The notes under the pieces are model-generated. The model was given only the letters and a program-made list of their open reading frames with translations, did no database searches and had not been told where the DNA came from. From NCBI GenBank assembly GCA_028282325.1, contig JANQID010000058.1:1-41799 (forward strand): a DNA stretch of 41,799 nt. Direction: 5' to 3'. Position numbers and translations under genes: made by a program. Shown piece after piece: positions 16,613 through 24,211 of this stretch. The number at the start of each line of letters is the position of its first letter. The first letter of the stretch is position 1. Origin of the DNA: Chloroflexaceae bacterium. Lineage in GTDB: Bacteria; Chloroflexota; Chloroflexia; Chloroflexales; Chloroflexaceae.

Positions 16613-17895
16613 CGATGGTCGTGGGAATACGATTTAAAGATAGCGGCAAAACGTATTATTTTGATCCGGGTGATCACGAGCTTCAACAGGGCGATCAGGT
16701 TGTCGTTGAAACCGTTCGCGGTATGGAGTTGGCAAAAGTCGCTTATGAGCGTCGAGATGTTGATGAGAGCGAAATCGTCGGCGATCTCAAACCGGTGATT
16801 CGCCGCGCCGAACCGTCTGACTTCGAACGTATGTATCTACTCCACTCCCGTCACACGGAAGTGCTTGAGCGTTGCGCCGAAAAGGTTCGCGATCATAATT
16901 TGCCAATGAATTTGATCAAAGCTGAATATAGCTTTGACGGTTCGCGTCTGACCTTCTACTTTACTGCTGAGAACCGTGTCGATTTTCGTATGCTAGTACG
17001 CGATCTGGCGCGAACATTCAAAACGCGCATTGAGCTACGCCAGATTGGCCCGCGCGATGAAGCCAAGCTGATCGGCGGCGTCGGCCCATGCGGACGGTTG
17101 CTCTGCTGCACTACTTTCCTGCCCGACTATGCACGAGTAAGCATCAAGATGGCCAAAGAGCAAGACCTCCCGCTCAATCCGTCGAAAATTAGCGGCGTGT
17201 GCGGTCGTCTGCTCTGTTGTCTCTCATACGAGCATGAGCAATATGCTGATATGCGCTCGCAGTTGCCCCGCAAAGGCGCCTGGGTGCATACTCCAGATGG
17301 GCCAGGCGAAGTTGTGTCGGTGAATGTTCTCCAACAATTGCTGACCGTTCAGCTATCGAGCAGTGGTATGCAGGAGATATATCCCCTCGATAAGATCGAG
17401 GAATCCACCGATAATGTGAGCGCAATTGCACGCTATCGCAATGAAGAAGGGATTACGCCAGCCGCCCAGAACGATTGGGATGTTGAGAATGAAGATATCC
17501 CAATACGCGAAGAAGGGCGGCGCTCACAGGTTGATCTCGACGATAGCGATGTGCTTGAAGCTCTGGCGCTGCTCGAAAACGGCGAGCTTTCGTTTGAAGA
17601 CTTTAATCTGGATGGTCAGAACTCCGCACCCGATGAAGCTTCTTCAAAACGATCCGAAAATCGCACCCGCTTCCGCGACGCCAAACGTCAGAAAACAGCG
17701 CAACAGGTTGCTTCCAACAACGCCGGAAAAAGTGGCAGAACGTTGAGTGATGAGCAAATCAAGGCCGCGCTTTCTATGGGTTCCCACGATGCAAACGCTG
17801 GAACGCCGACTGCACCATCATCCGAATCGGACAACCAACAACAACACAAACAGCGCAAACGCAAGCGGAGGGCGAAGACCGACCGGAATGATTAA
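16609..17895 (+). CDS. PSP1-domain protein, RicT/YaaT-like
   Basis: A 428-residue protein whose first 270 residues match RicT (YaaT). Two CGRLLCC motifs (C161, C166, C167 and C198, C203, C204) are the cysteines that hold iron-sulfur clusters in the B. subtilis Ric complex, which helps RNase Y process mRNA. The C-terminal 150 residues are polar and low-complexity, ending in a basic tail (KQRKRKRRAKTDRND) that could contact RNA; this extension is longer than in typical family members. It is translationally coupled to the cyclase by an ATGA overlap. RicA and RicF partners are not in the window. Confidence 0.88.
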   Translation: MTMVVGIRFKDSGKTYYFDPGDHELQQGDQVVVETVRGMELAKVAYERRDVDESEIVGDLKPVIRRAEPSDFERMYLLHSRHTEVLERCAEKVRDHNLPMNLIKAEYSFDGSRLTFYFTAENRVDFRMLVRDLARTFKTRIELRQIGPRDEAKLIGGVGPCGRLLCCTTFLPDYARVSIKMAKEQDLPLNPSKISGVCGRLLCCLSYEHEQYADMRSQLPRKGAWVHTPDGPGEVVSVNVLQQLLTVQLSSSGMQEIYPLDKIEESTDNVSAIARYRNEEGITPAAQNDWDVENEDIPIREEGRRSQVDLDDSDVLEALALLENGELSFEDFNLDGQNSAPDEASSKRSENRTRFRDAKRQKTAQQVASNNAGKSGRTLSDEQIKAALSMGSHDANAGTPTAPSSESDNQQQHKQRKRKRRAKTDRND

Positions 17896-17940
17896 TCAAG
17901 CGCCGCTCTCCCGGTGGGCATTACCATATGTTGTACAGCA

Positions 17941-18432
17941 ATGAATGAATTTGATCTAGTTATTCTCGCAATCATTCTCTTGTTTACCGGGCTGGGCATT
18001 TACTGGGGGCTGATCCGGCAGGTTCTGGCAATCGTTGGATTTCTGGTCGGCGTTATTCTGGCCGGTCAGTACGGCGGCGACGTTGCGGGATGGATCAGTT
18101 CGTTCGATGTGAATGAGGCGCTGGCCGGCGCACTGGGTTTTATCCTGGTGTTGCTATTTGTCAGCAGCGTCGCCAGCTTGATCGCCTCGCTGCTACGCTT
18201 CTTTGTCGGCCTGTTGTTCCTGGGATGGGTTGATCATCTGCTTGGCGGCGTGCTTGGGCTAGTTCAGGCACTGCTAGCAAGTGCAGCTCTCATCATCATC
18301 ACAATGGCTTTCCCGCTGCCAGCCTGGAATCAGTCGATTGCCACATCACAGCTTACACCGCCGTTGCTGCCCCTTAGCGCCGCCCTGACCGCACTGCTGC
18401 CGGAGATGTTTCGGGTCGCCATACCGCTTTAG
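17941..18432 (+). CDS. CvpA-family membrane protein
   Basis: A 163-residue membrane protein with about four hydrophobic segments (6-30, 32-50, 62-90 and 95-125) and the CvpA pattern near the start (NEFDLVILAIILLFTGLGIYWG). Family members are linked to colicin V production and envelope homeostasis, but the biochemical role is not known. ATG 17941 gives the usual family N-terminus; a GTG at 17914 is in frame. No strong ribosome binding site is seen before either. It follows the PSP1-domain gene after 45 bp. Its stop overlaps the stop of the convergent glycosyltransferase. Confidence 0.75.
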   Translation: MNEFDLVILAIILLFTGLGIYWGLIRQVLAIVGFLVGVILAGQYGGDVAGWISSFDVNEALAGALGFILVLLFVSSVASLIASLLRFFVGLLFLGWVDHLLGGVLGLVQALLASAALIIITMAFPLPAWNQSIATSQLTPPLLPLSAALTALLPEMFRVAIPL

Positions 18433-19691
18433 AGGTTCATATACAGCCGTTCAATCTGGGGCGCAACTATTTCAGTCGCAAACTGCCGGCGCGCAGTTTC
18501 GCGGGCTGCTGCTCCTATTCGTGATCGTGCGGACGGATCGGCGAGCAAGCTCGCTAGGAGACGAGCGAATTGCTCTGGAGTCGCCGCCAGCGCGCCGTTC
18601 ACCCCATCGCTGATGATGTCGGGCGTCCCGCCGGTAGGCATCGCCAGTATGGGCGCGCCCAGAGCGCCGGCTTCCAGCAATACCCGACTAAGCGGCTCGC
18701 CCCACGCCGAAGGAAAGAGCAACACCTCGCAACGCGCCATCAGGCGCAGCACTTCATCGTGATCGGCCCACGCAAGAAAGCTTGTCGGAACGCCTAGCGC
18801 GCCGAGATCGCGTTCGATCGTGGATTTGAGCGAGCCGGTTCCGGCGACGATTAATCGCGGTAGTTTCGTGGCATCGACTCCCGCCCGTACAGCCGCCTGA
18901 AAAATCTCCGTAAGCAGTCCCGCCCCTTTGTTGCGCTCCAATTTGCCGACAAACAGCATAAACGGCCCGTCGAGATCGGTCCGCGGCGGCTTCGCGGCAA
19001 TGTCGGCGTTTGCCGCCAGATCAACCATATTGGGGATGACATAGATGCGTGCGTCGGGCGCAATGCGCGCCAGGCGCTGCGCGATGTAGTTGCTGACGGC
19101 GATTATCGCGTCGGCCTGAGCCAGAAACGCCGCCCGACGGCGCACGTGCCCAATGATATAGGGCAATGCCGCGAACGCCAGCGTTCCGCGTAGGGCGCCC
19201 ATCCGCATAGGCAAATCGGCGGCCAGGCTGGCCCACGTTGCACGTGCGCAGGGCAAACGATCGGCATGCAAACCCGTCGCGAAGTAGTCCCACGGCCAAT
19301 GGTCGCGTACAGTCGCCACCACAGGGACGCCCAGACGCCGCCCGGCAATCACGGCAGCGGGCGTCACCTGCGCGTGCTGGGCGTGGATGACCAGGGGCGC
19401 CGCGTCTTCAGCGCTTGCCGTTGCGACGATCACATCGGCCAGCGGTCGCCACAGGCGCTCGTGGCGAAAGTAGTTGCGTGCAAACGGCAAACGCGGCGTA
19501 CGATAGCCCCAATGCACCGCAGGCACGCCCACAGCATAAACCGAACGCTTACCGCGCATTCCCTCGCGCGGAACGATCGCTGTCACATTGTGCCCGCGTG
19601 TGATCAGTGCATATGCCAGAGCATGGGCGCTCCACGCCGCACCGCCGACGCTGCCAGGAGGAAACACATCGCTTGGGAGCAGAATTCGCAT
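18429..19691 (-). CDS. Glycosyltransferase, GT4 family
   Basis: A 420-residue GT-B fold transferase. The N-terminal domain starts MRILLPSDVFPPGSVGGAAW (acceptor side, with a glycine-rich loop). The C-terminal domain has FMLFVGKLERNKGAGLL, a stretch LLFPSAWGEPLSRVLLEAGA that is the GT4 E-x7-E region, and a GGTPDIIS turn for nucleotide-sugar binding. It probably adds a sugar from an NDP donor to a surface glycan or lipid; the substrate cannot be read. Start ATG 19691 fits the family N-terminus although no ribosome binding site is visible; a TTG at 19727 is in frame. Its stop overlaps that of the CvpA gene by three bases. Confidence 0.88.
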   Translation of the reverse strand: MRILLPSDVFPPGSVGGAAWSAHALAYALITRGHNVTAIVPREGMRGKRSVYAVGVPAVHWGYRTPRLPFARNYFRHERLWRPLADVIVATASAEDAAPLVIHAQHAQVTPAAVIAGRRLGVPVVATVRDHWPWDYFATGLHADRLPCARATWASLAADLPMRMGALRGTLAFAALPYIIGHVRRRAAFLAQADAIIAVSNYIAQRLARIAPDARIYVIPNMVDLAANADIAAKPPRTDLDGPFMLFVGKLERNKGAGLLTEIFQAAVRAGVDATKLPRLIVAGTGSLKSTIERDLGALGVPTSFLAWADHDEVLRLMARCEVLLFPSAWGEPLSRVLLEAGALGAPILAMPTGGTPDIISDGVNGALAATPEQFARLLASLLADPSARSRIGAAARETARRQFATEIVAPQIERLYMNL

Positions 19692-19734
19692 TGACGCTAT
19701 TGTACGGCGATCTGCCTGGACAACCAAGTGGCGC

Positions 19735-19765
19735 TTGACTCTCCCGCCGCGGGAGGGTGTATGCT
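19735..19765 (+). promoter_or_regulatory. MerR-type promoter/operator with 19-bp spacer
   Basis: TTGACT at 19735-19740 and TATGCT at 19760-19765 are separated by 19 bp. The spacer contains the perfect dyad CTCCCGC-C-GCGGGAG (19741-19755). Over-long spacers with a dyad between -35 and -10 are the hallmark of promoters activated by MerR-family proteins through DNA distortion. It reads into the merR-type gene at 19815, so autoregulation is likely. Confidence 0.8.
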
Positions 19766-19814
19766 ATGCGTGCAAGCTTGACCAGACTTCCACCGCGCGG
19801 AGGAGGAGGCTACG

Positions 19815-20630
19815 ATGTTTAAGATCGGCGACTTTTCCAAACTCAGCCAGGTGTCGATTAAGACGCTACGCTACTATGATGAGATTGGGCTGCTCAAACC
19901 GGGGCAGGTCGATCGCTTCACCGGCTATCGCCTGTATTCCGCCAGCCAGTTGACCCGGTTAAACCAGATCCTGGCCTTCAAAGACCTGGGATTCTCGCTG
20001 GAGCAGATCGCCCAGTTGCTCAACGAGAATCTGCCGCCGTCCCAGATCCGCGGCATGCTTCGTTTGCGTCAACTGGAACTTCAGCACGAAATCGCAACAA
20101 CGCAGGAGCGCCTGTTACGCATCGCATCGCGGCTGAGCGCTATTGAACAGGAGTATTCTATGTCAACCTACGAAGTCGTGATCAAATCAATCGAACCGCA
20201 AACTGTGATCGCTATCCGTCGCCGCATTCCGAACTACAGCGCCATTGGCGATCTGCTGAACGAATTGTTCGGATTTATGGGACAACATCAGATCAAACCA
20301 AACGGCGCGCCGTTGTCCATCTACTATGATCCTGAATATCGCGAGCAAGATGTGGATGCGGAGGCGCTGGTTCCCGTGAGCGCGGGTGTGATCGGCGACG
20401 GGCCGGTTGTAACATATGAACTGCCCAGCGCTGCGACAATGGCCTGCGTGATTTATCAGGGCGGTTATAGCGCAATCGGCCAGGCGTATTCAGCACTGAT
20501 GCACTGGATCGAGGCCAACGGCTATCGCATCGTCGGGCCAAATCGCGAGATCTACCTGCGCGGCCCCGAGTCCGGTCCGGACGAAAGCCAGTATGTCACC
20601 GAGGTGCAGTTCCCGATTGAAAAAGCTTAA
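19815..20630 (+). CDS. MerR-family regulator with GyrI-like effector domain (BmrR type)
   Basis: A 271-residue activator. Residues 1-70 are the MerR winged helix (FKIGDFSKLSQVSIKTLRYY, then DEIGLLKPGQVD). A coiled-coil dimerisation helix covers about 80-115. Residues about 118-270 are a GyrI/BmrR-like effector-binding domain (ETQ-like IEPQTVIAIRRRIPNY, YYDPEY, REIYLRGPES) that in relatives binds cationic or amphipathic drugs. It probably activates its own promoter upstream. GGAGGAGG immediately precedes ATG 19815. No drug exporter is adjacent on this strand, so a regulon target may be elsewhere. A strong hairpin follows. Confidence 0.9.
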   Translation: MFKIGDFSKLSQVSIKTLRYYDEIGLLKPGQVDRFTGYRLYSASQLTRLNQILAFKDLGFSLEQIAQLLNENLPPSQIRGMLRLRQLELQHEIATTQERLLRIASRLSAIEQEYSMSTYEVVIKSIEPQTVIAIRRRIPNYSAIGDLLNELFGFMGQHQIKPNGAPLSIYYDPEYREQDVDAEALVPVSAGVIGDGPVVTYELPSAATMACVIYQGGYSAIGQAYSALMHWIEANGYRIVGPNREIYLRGPESGPDESQYVTEVQFPIEKA

Positions 20631-20640
20631 ACCCACACAA

Positions 20641-20675
20641 CAGCGGGGAGGCGGCTCGCGCTCGCCTCCCCGCTG
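20641..20675. terminator. Bidirectional terminator hairpin
   Basis: CAGCGGGGAGGCG (20641-20653) pairs perfectly over 13 bp with CGCCTCCCCGCTG (20663-20675) around a 9-nt loop, between two convergent genes. It has no T tract. Confidence 0.75.
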
Positions 20676-20702
20676 CGCTTCGATAACTCGATCTTCGGGC
20701 TC

Positions 20703-21188
20703 CTACAACTTATAGCCAATCGTACGCAGCAGATCTTTGCGCCGCGCAATGCCATCCTCATCTTCAACGCCTGCCGGCGGCTGGCCGTCGATCACACCGA
20801 GAATGCCGCGCCCTTGCATTGTCTCTGCAATAATCACCTGAGTATGATTCGCGGTGGCGCAAAAGATGCGACATACTTCCGGCGTCTGCTTGATCGCATT
20901 GAGCACATTGATGGGATAAAAACCTTCGCCGAGAAAAATGATAAACGAATGCCCGGCGCCGAGGTTTTGCGCATTCTGTTTGGCCAGTTCAATCATAGCC
21001 TCGTCGGTGCCCGACCAACGCACCAGCCGTTCCGCCGAGGCCTCGCAAAACGCAAGCCCGAAAGCAATGCCGGGAACAGCATTGACAAGAGCTTCGTGCA
21101 AATCTTCAACCGTCTTGATAAAGTGGCTCTGACCCAGAATGAAGTTCGTTGATTCGGGCTTCTCAATGCTGGAAACAATCAGTTCCAT
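20703..21188 (-). CDS. Adenosine-specific kinase (DUF355 family)
   Basis: A 161-residue protein of the compact DUF355 family, whose archaeal member was described as an adenosine-specific kinase making AMP from adenosine and ATP. Conserved blocks visible are PESTNFILGQSHFIKTVEDL, GIAFGLAFCEAS, GAGHSFIIFLGEGFYPINVL and ATANHTQVI, plus a glycine-rich GRGILGVIDGQ near the C-terminus. Start ATG 21188 has GGGAGG upstream and gives the family length; the frame to 21284 is too long. Two identical 10-bp palindromes lie in its upstream region. The family is more usual in archaea and thermophiles. Confidence 0.85.
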   Translation of the reverse strand: MELIVSSIEKPESTNFILGQSHFIKTVEDLHEALVNAVPGIAFGLAFCEASAERLVRWSGTDEAMIELAKQNAQNLGAGHSFIIFLGEGFYPINVLNAIKQTPEVCRIFCATANHTQVIIAETMQGRGILGVIDGQPPAGVEDEDGIARRKDLLRTIGYKL

Positions 21189-21212
21189 TGTTGCCAACCT
21201 CCCTGGTCTTGG

Positions 21213-21222
21213 CGAACGTTCG
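21213..21222. promoter_or_regulatory. Palindrome CGAACGTTCG, site 1
   Basis: A perfect 10-bp palindrome 25 bp upstream of the adenosine-specific kinase start. The same sequence occurs again at 21344-21353. Candidate operator half of a pair. Confidence 0.4.
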
Positions 21223-21342
21223 GCCGCTTTGCCGCGTTCGCGCATTGATATATCGATATGTCTTCCAAACCTCACAGCGATCATTCGATCAAGGCCAGCA
21301 TTCTCAATACCATCATCGAATCTTTAACCTTACCGCGCATAA

Positions 21343-21354
21343 ACGAACGTTCGT
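21343..21354. promoter_or_regulatory. Palindrome ACGAACGTTCGT, site 2
   Basis: A perfect 12-bp palindrome containing the same 10-bp core as 21213-21222, close to the 3' end of the M42 peptidase gene. TetR-type repressors often bind such sequences, but no such regulator is adjacent. Confidence 0.4.
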
Positions 21355-21359
21355 ATTTT

Positions 21360-22430
21360 CTATGCCTGCAACCGCCGCACGGTTGCCGCATCCAGACGTT
21401 TGATCACAGCGACCATCAGACGAACGGCCTGATCAAAGTCGTCGCGGTGCAGAATCGAAGCGTGCGTATGAATGTAGCGCACCGGTATGCCAACCACGAG
21501 GGAGGGAACACCCGCACCAAAAAGATGTATCTTGCCCGCATCGGTGCCGCCTCCGGCCATTTTGTCGAACTGAAGCGAAATATCTTCATCGGCGGCGACA
21601 TCGATCACCAGATTGCGCAAACCGATATGCGGGATCATACTTCCATCGTAGAGCAAGATCACCGGCCCACGTCCCAGTTTGCCGATCGCATCGTCAGCGC
21701 TGACGCCCGGCATATCGCCGGCAATACCCGTGTCGAAGGCAAAGCCAATGTCGGGGCGAATCACGTGCGCCATTGTTGTCGCGCCCCGCAGGCCAACCTC
21801 CTCTTGCACATTACCCACGCCATAGACGATATTGGGATGCGGTTGATCCTGAAGCTGGCGCAACACCTCGATCGCCAACGCGCAGCCAAACCGATTGTCC
21901 CAAGATTTCGCCATCAGCAACTTGTCGTTGCGCATCGGGGTAAACGGGCCGACAGGGACCACGGGGTCACCAGGATGCACGCCCCACTCCTCAGCCTCTT
22001 CACGCGAGGCCGCCCCAATGTCAATGAACATCGCCTTCTTTTCAACCGGCTTTTTACGCTCGTCGGGACTGAGGATGTGCGGCGGCTTTGCGCCAATCAC
22101 GCCAATAAGCGGGCCATTGCGGGTATAGACCTCAACCCGCTGCGCGAGCATCACCTGCTCCCACCATCCGCCCAGGGTCTGAAATTTGAGATAGCCCTCG
22201 TCGGTGATGCGCGTCACCATAAAACCTATCTCGTCCAGGTGTCCCGCCAGCATTATCTTCGGCCCATCGGAGACACCGATTTTGCAACCGGCGATGCCGC
22301 CGAGGTTATCGGTTACGATTTCACCGAGCGGCTCTAGATAGCGGCGCATCACCTGGCGCACCGGCTCCTCGAAGCCAGGCACGCCGGGAGCCTGGGCCAG
22401 CTCACGCAACAATGTCAACGTTTCATCCAT
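21360..22430 (-). CDS. M42-family metal aminopeptidase
   Basis: A 356-residue cytoplasmic dinuclear metallopeptidase of the M42 family (glutamyl aminopeptidase/TET type). The ligands are visible: H64 (AGHLDEIG), bridging D178 (SWDNRFG), catalytic E210 and ligand E211 (VQEEVGLRG), D233 (FDTGIA) and H321 (RYIHTHAS). It would remove N-terminal residues from peptides produced by the proteasome or other proteases, usually as a dodecamer. GAGGAG precedes ATG 22430. The cca gene ends 31 bp upstream in the same direction, suggesting co-transcription. Confidence 0.93.
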   Translation of the reverse strand: MDETLTLLRELAQAPGVPGFEEPVRQVMRRYLEPLGEIVTDNLGGIAGCKIGVSDGPKIMLAGHLDEIGFMVTRITDEGYLKFQTLGGWWEQVMLAQRVEVYTRNGPLIGVIGAKPPHILSPDERKKPVEKKAMFIDIGAASREEAEEWGVHPGDPVVPVGPFTPMRNDKLLMAKSWDNRFGCALAIEVLRQLQDQPHPNIVYGVGNVQEEVGLRGATTMAHVIRPDIGFAFDTGIAGDMPGVSADDAIGKLGRGPVILLYDGSMIPHIGLRNLVIDVAADEDISLQFDKMAGGGTDAGKIHLFGAGVPSLVVGIPVRYIHTHASILHRDDFDQAVRLMVAVIKRLDAATVRRLQA

Positions 22431-22461
22431 TGTCCATCTCCTCTGTCAACAGTGACAAGAC

Positions 22462-23787
22462 TCATGGATCCGCCTCAGGGTTCACACAATCCTGGCGTTC
22501 ATCCGCGAGCGCCTGACGAACCCAGGATTCTTCTTCCGCCCGTGTCGCCACCAGGCCATCGAGCCGGGCCGAACGCAGCGCGCGCAAGAGTTGACCGAGG
22601 CGTGGTCCCGGCGGAACGCCTAAACGTTGAAGCGCATAACCGTCAAGGTGCGGGTTCACAGAACACAGATTTTTTTGATAATGCTCGATCATATCGCGCA
22701 CCGGAGGATATGCCGCATAGTGTACCACAGTCAACGCCGTTGCGCTGAATGATCGCAAGCGTGCATCGAGAGCGCTGTTCGAGAATTCCGGCGTTAATTC
22801 GGCGAGATGTCGCCGCAGTTCGCCGACGTCGCGCAAAACCTGCGCTGCTGCGCCGGGCAAACGATAATAGGCAATAAATTGCTCGCGTTCAGCCGCCGAC
22901 AGGTCGTAGGTCAACAACCCGGCATAGACCAGCGGATCGGGCGCATGCTCCGCCGCGAAACGTACGCAACGCTCGGCCATCTCCGCGCTCCAGCCCAACT
23001 TCGGCCAGATGTGCGGTGTGATCGCCAGGTCATCGGCGAGCCGCAACGCCTGATCGGGACGCGGTTCCTCCAGCGCCAAGCAAAGCTCTGTACGCAAACG
23101 ATCAGGGCTGACGCACTCCAGCCGTCGCCGATCCAGCGCAGCGGCGAGCAACATCCGCGTATGCGCTTCGATCTGCAACCGAAGCCGGGACGCCAACCGC
23201 AGCCCGCGCAGTATGCGTGTAGGATCGTCATCAAAGCTCGCATCGTGCAATACGCGCAGCACACCAGCCTCCAGATCAACGCGACCGGCAAACGGATCGA
23301 GCAGGTGGGCTGGTATCAGGCGTTCGCCAGCGACGCGCAACTCCAGCGCCATCGCATTGATGCTGAAATCGCGGCGGAACAGATCGCGCGCAATGTCGGC
23401 GAATTGCACGATAGGCAGCGCCCCCGGCTGCTGATACATCTCGCTGCGCGTGCGCGCCAGATCGACGACGAGCGGTGCGCCGGACGGATCGCGCGGATCG
23501 GCAAGTGCGACGGTCGCCGTGCCGAAGGGCCGATGCGCCGCAACCAGCCGCCCGTGGAACACCTCCGTCAGAGCGTCGGCCAGCACAATCACGTCGCCCT
23601 CTACAGCCAGATCTAGGTCGCGCTGCAACGATCGGCCTAGCATCAGATCGCGCACGCCGCCGCCGACAAGCCAGAGCGTCGCCGAGTGGCGCTGAGCCAA
23701 TCGAGCAACGCGGACTAACAGTCGAAGCAACGGCGAATCAATGCCTTCCAGTATGGCAACAACGTTCTGTCGAGCCAGCGGTGGCAT
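22462..23787 (-). CDS. cca: CCA-adding enzyme / class II nucleotidyltransferase
   Basis: A 441-residue class II nucleotidyltransferase. The head domain has LVGGGVRDLMLGR and the metal-binding DLDLAVEGD, followed by RRDFSINAMALEL and the neck motif DPTRILRGLRLASRLRL. Class II enzymes either add or repair CCA at tRNA 3' ends or polyadenylate RNA; the neck and head pattern fits tRNA work, but sequence alone does not exclude poly(A) polymerase. AGGAGAG lies two bases before ATG 23787. It is divergent from the tRNA-Val gene, whose promoter occupies the 52-bp gap. That tRNA encodes its own CCA. Confidence 0.9.
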   Translation of the reverse strand: MPPLARQNVVAILEGIDSPLLRLLVRVARLAQRHSATLWLVGGGVRDLMLGRSLQRDLDLAVEGDVIVLADALTEVFHGRLVAAHRPFGTATVALADPRDPSGAPLVVDLARTRSEMYQQPGALPIVQFADIARDLFRRDFSINAMALELRVAGERLIPAHLLDPFAGRVDLEAGVLRVLHDASFDDDPTRILRGLRLASRLRLQIEAHTRMLLAAALDRRRLECVSPDRLRTELCLALEEPRPDQALRLADDLAITPHIWPKLGWSAEMAERCVRFAAEHAPDPLVYAGLLTYDLSAAEREQFIAYYRLPGAAAQVLRDVGELRRHLAELTPEFSNSALDARLRSFSATALTVVHYAAYPPVRDMIEHYQKNLCSVNPHLDGYALQRLGVPPGPRLGQLLRALRSARLDGLVATRAEEESWVRQALADERQDCVNPEADP

Positions 23788-23795
23788 ACCTCTCC

Positions 23796-23824
23796 TTGAC
23801 AGTAACCCGGTTCGATGATACGAT
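23796..23824 (+). promoter_or_regulatory. Promoter of tRNA-Val
   Basis: TTGACA at 23796-23801 and TACGAT at 23819-23824 with a 17-bp spacer. The tRNA begins 15 bp after the -10 box, leaving a 5' leader of roughly nine bases for RNase P. Confidence 0.75.
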
Positions 23825-23839
23825 ACTGTGCAGTCATTC

Positions 23840-23916
23840 GGGCGATTAGCTCAGTTGGTTAGAGCGCCACGTTGACATCGTGGAGGTCAGTGGTTCAAGT
23901 CCACTATCGCCCACCA
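23840..23916 (+). tRNA. trnV: tRNA-Val (GAC)
   Basis: A 77-nt cloverleaf: acceptor GGGCGAT pairs with ATCGCCC, the D-arm includes GCTCAGTTGGTTAGAGC, the anticodon stem CCACG/CGTGG encloses loop TTGACAT (anticodon GAC), and the T-arm is AGTGG/CCACT around TTCAAGT. The discriminator is A and the CCA end is encoded. It reads GUC and GUU valine codons. Confidence 0.97.
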
Positions 23917-23917
23917 A

Positions 23918-24196
23918 TTGTACCACGCACCTCTTTTCCCTCAAGCATATCTATCGCGGCAGGTGGTTTCAGGTGAATTGACGAACGAGTCACGCACGGA
24001 TCGCCTGACGTATACGTTCCCTGCGTTTACGTTGCCCGCCTATGATACTGCCTTCCTCGACACGGCGGAGGGCGTCGATGATTTGTCATATGGCGATTTC
24101 TACTGGGGACAAGACGCAGTGGCTTGGACCAGCGGTGATCTTGCCGTACTCCGCGACGCCAAAGGCGCCGAAATCGACACCTACGTTGTTGAATAA
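23918..24196 (+). pseudogene. Lamin-tail-domain remnant
   Basis: The open frame immediately after the tRNA encodes the second half of a lamin-tail domain: TYTFPAFTLPAYDTAFLDT, then DFYWGQDAVAWTSGDLAVLRD and AKGAEIDTYVV, which is the usual order of strands (YxFPxFTL, LYW, VWxxxGDxxxLRDxxG). The expected N-terminal half and a secretion signal are missing, and the only possible starts are poor (TTG at 23918, no ribosome binding site). It is best read as the 3' relic of a secreted LTD protein truncated at the tRNA boundary. It ends 15 bp before the epimerase gene. Confidence 0.65.
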
Positions 24197-24211
24197 ATTC
24201 CAGGAGTAACT

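Noticed and set aside
21258-22337. 359-aa plus-strand open frame
   Set aside because: It is antisense to the M42 aminopeptidase, whose metal ligands and family motifs are all on the minus strand.
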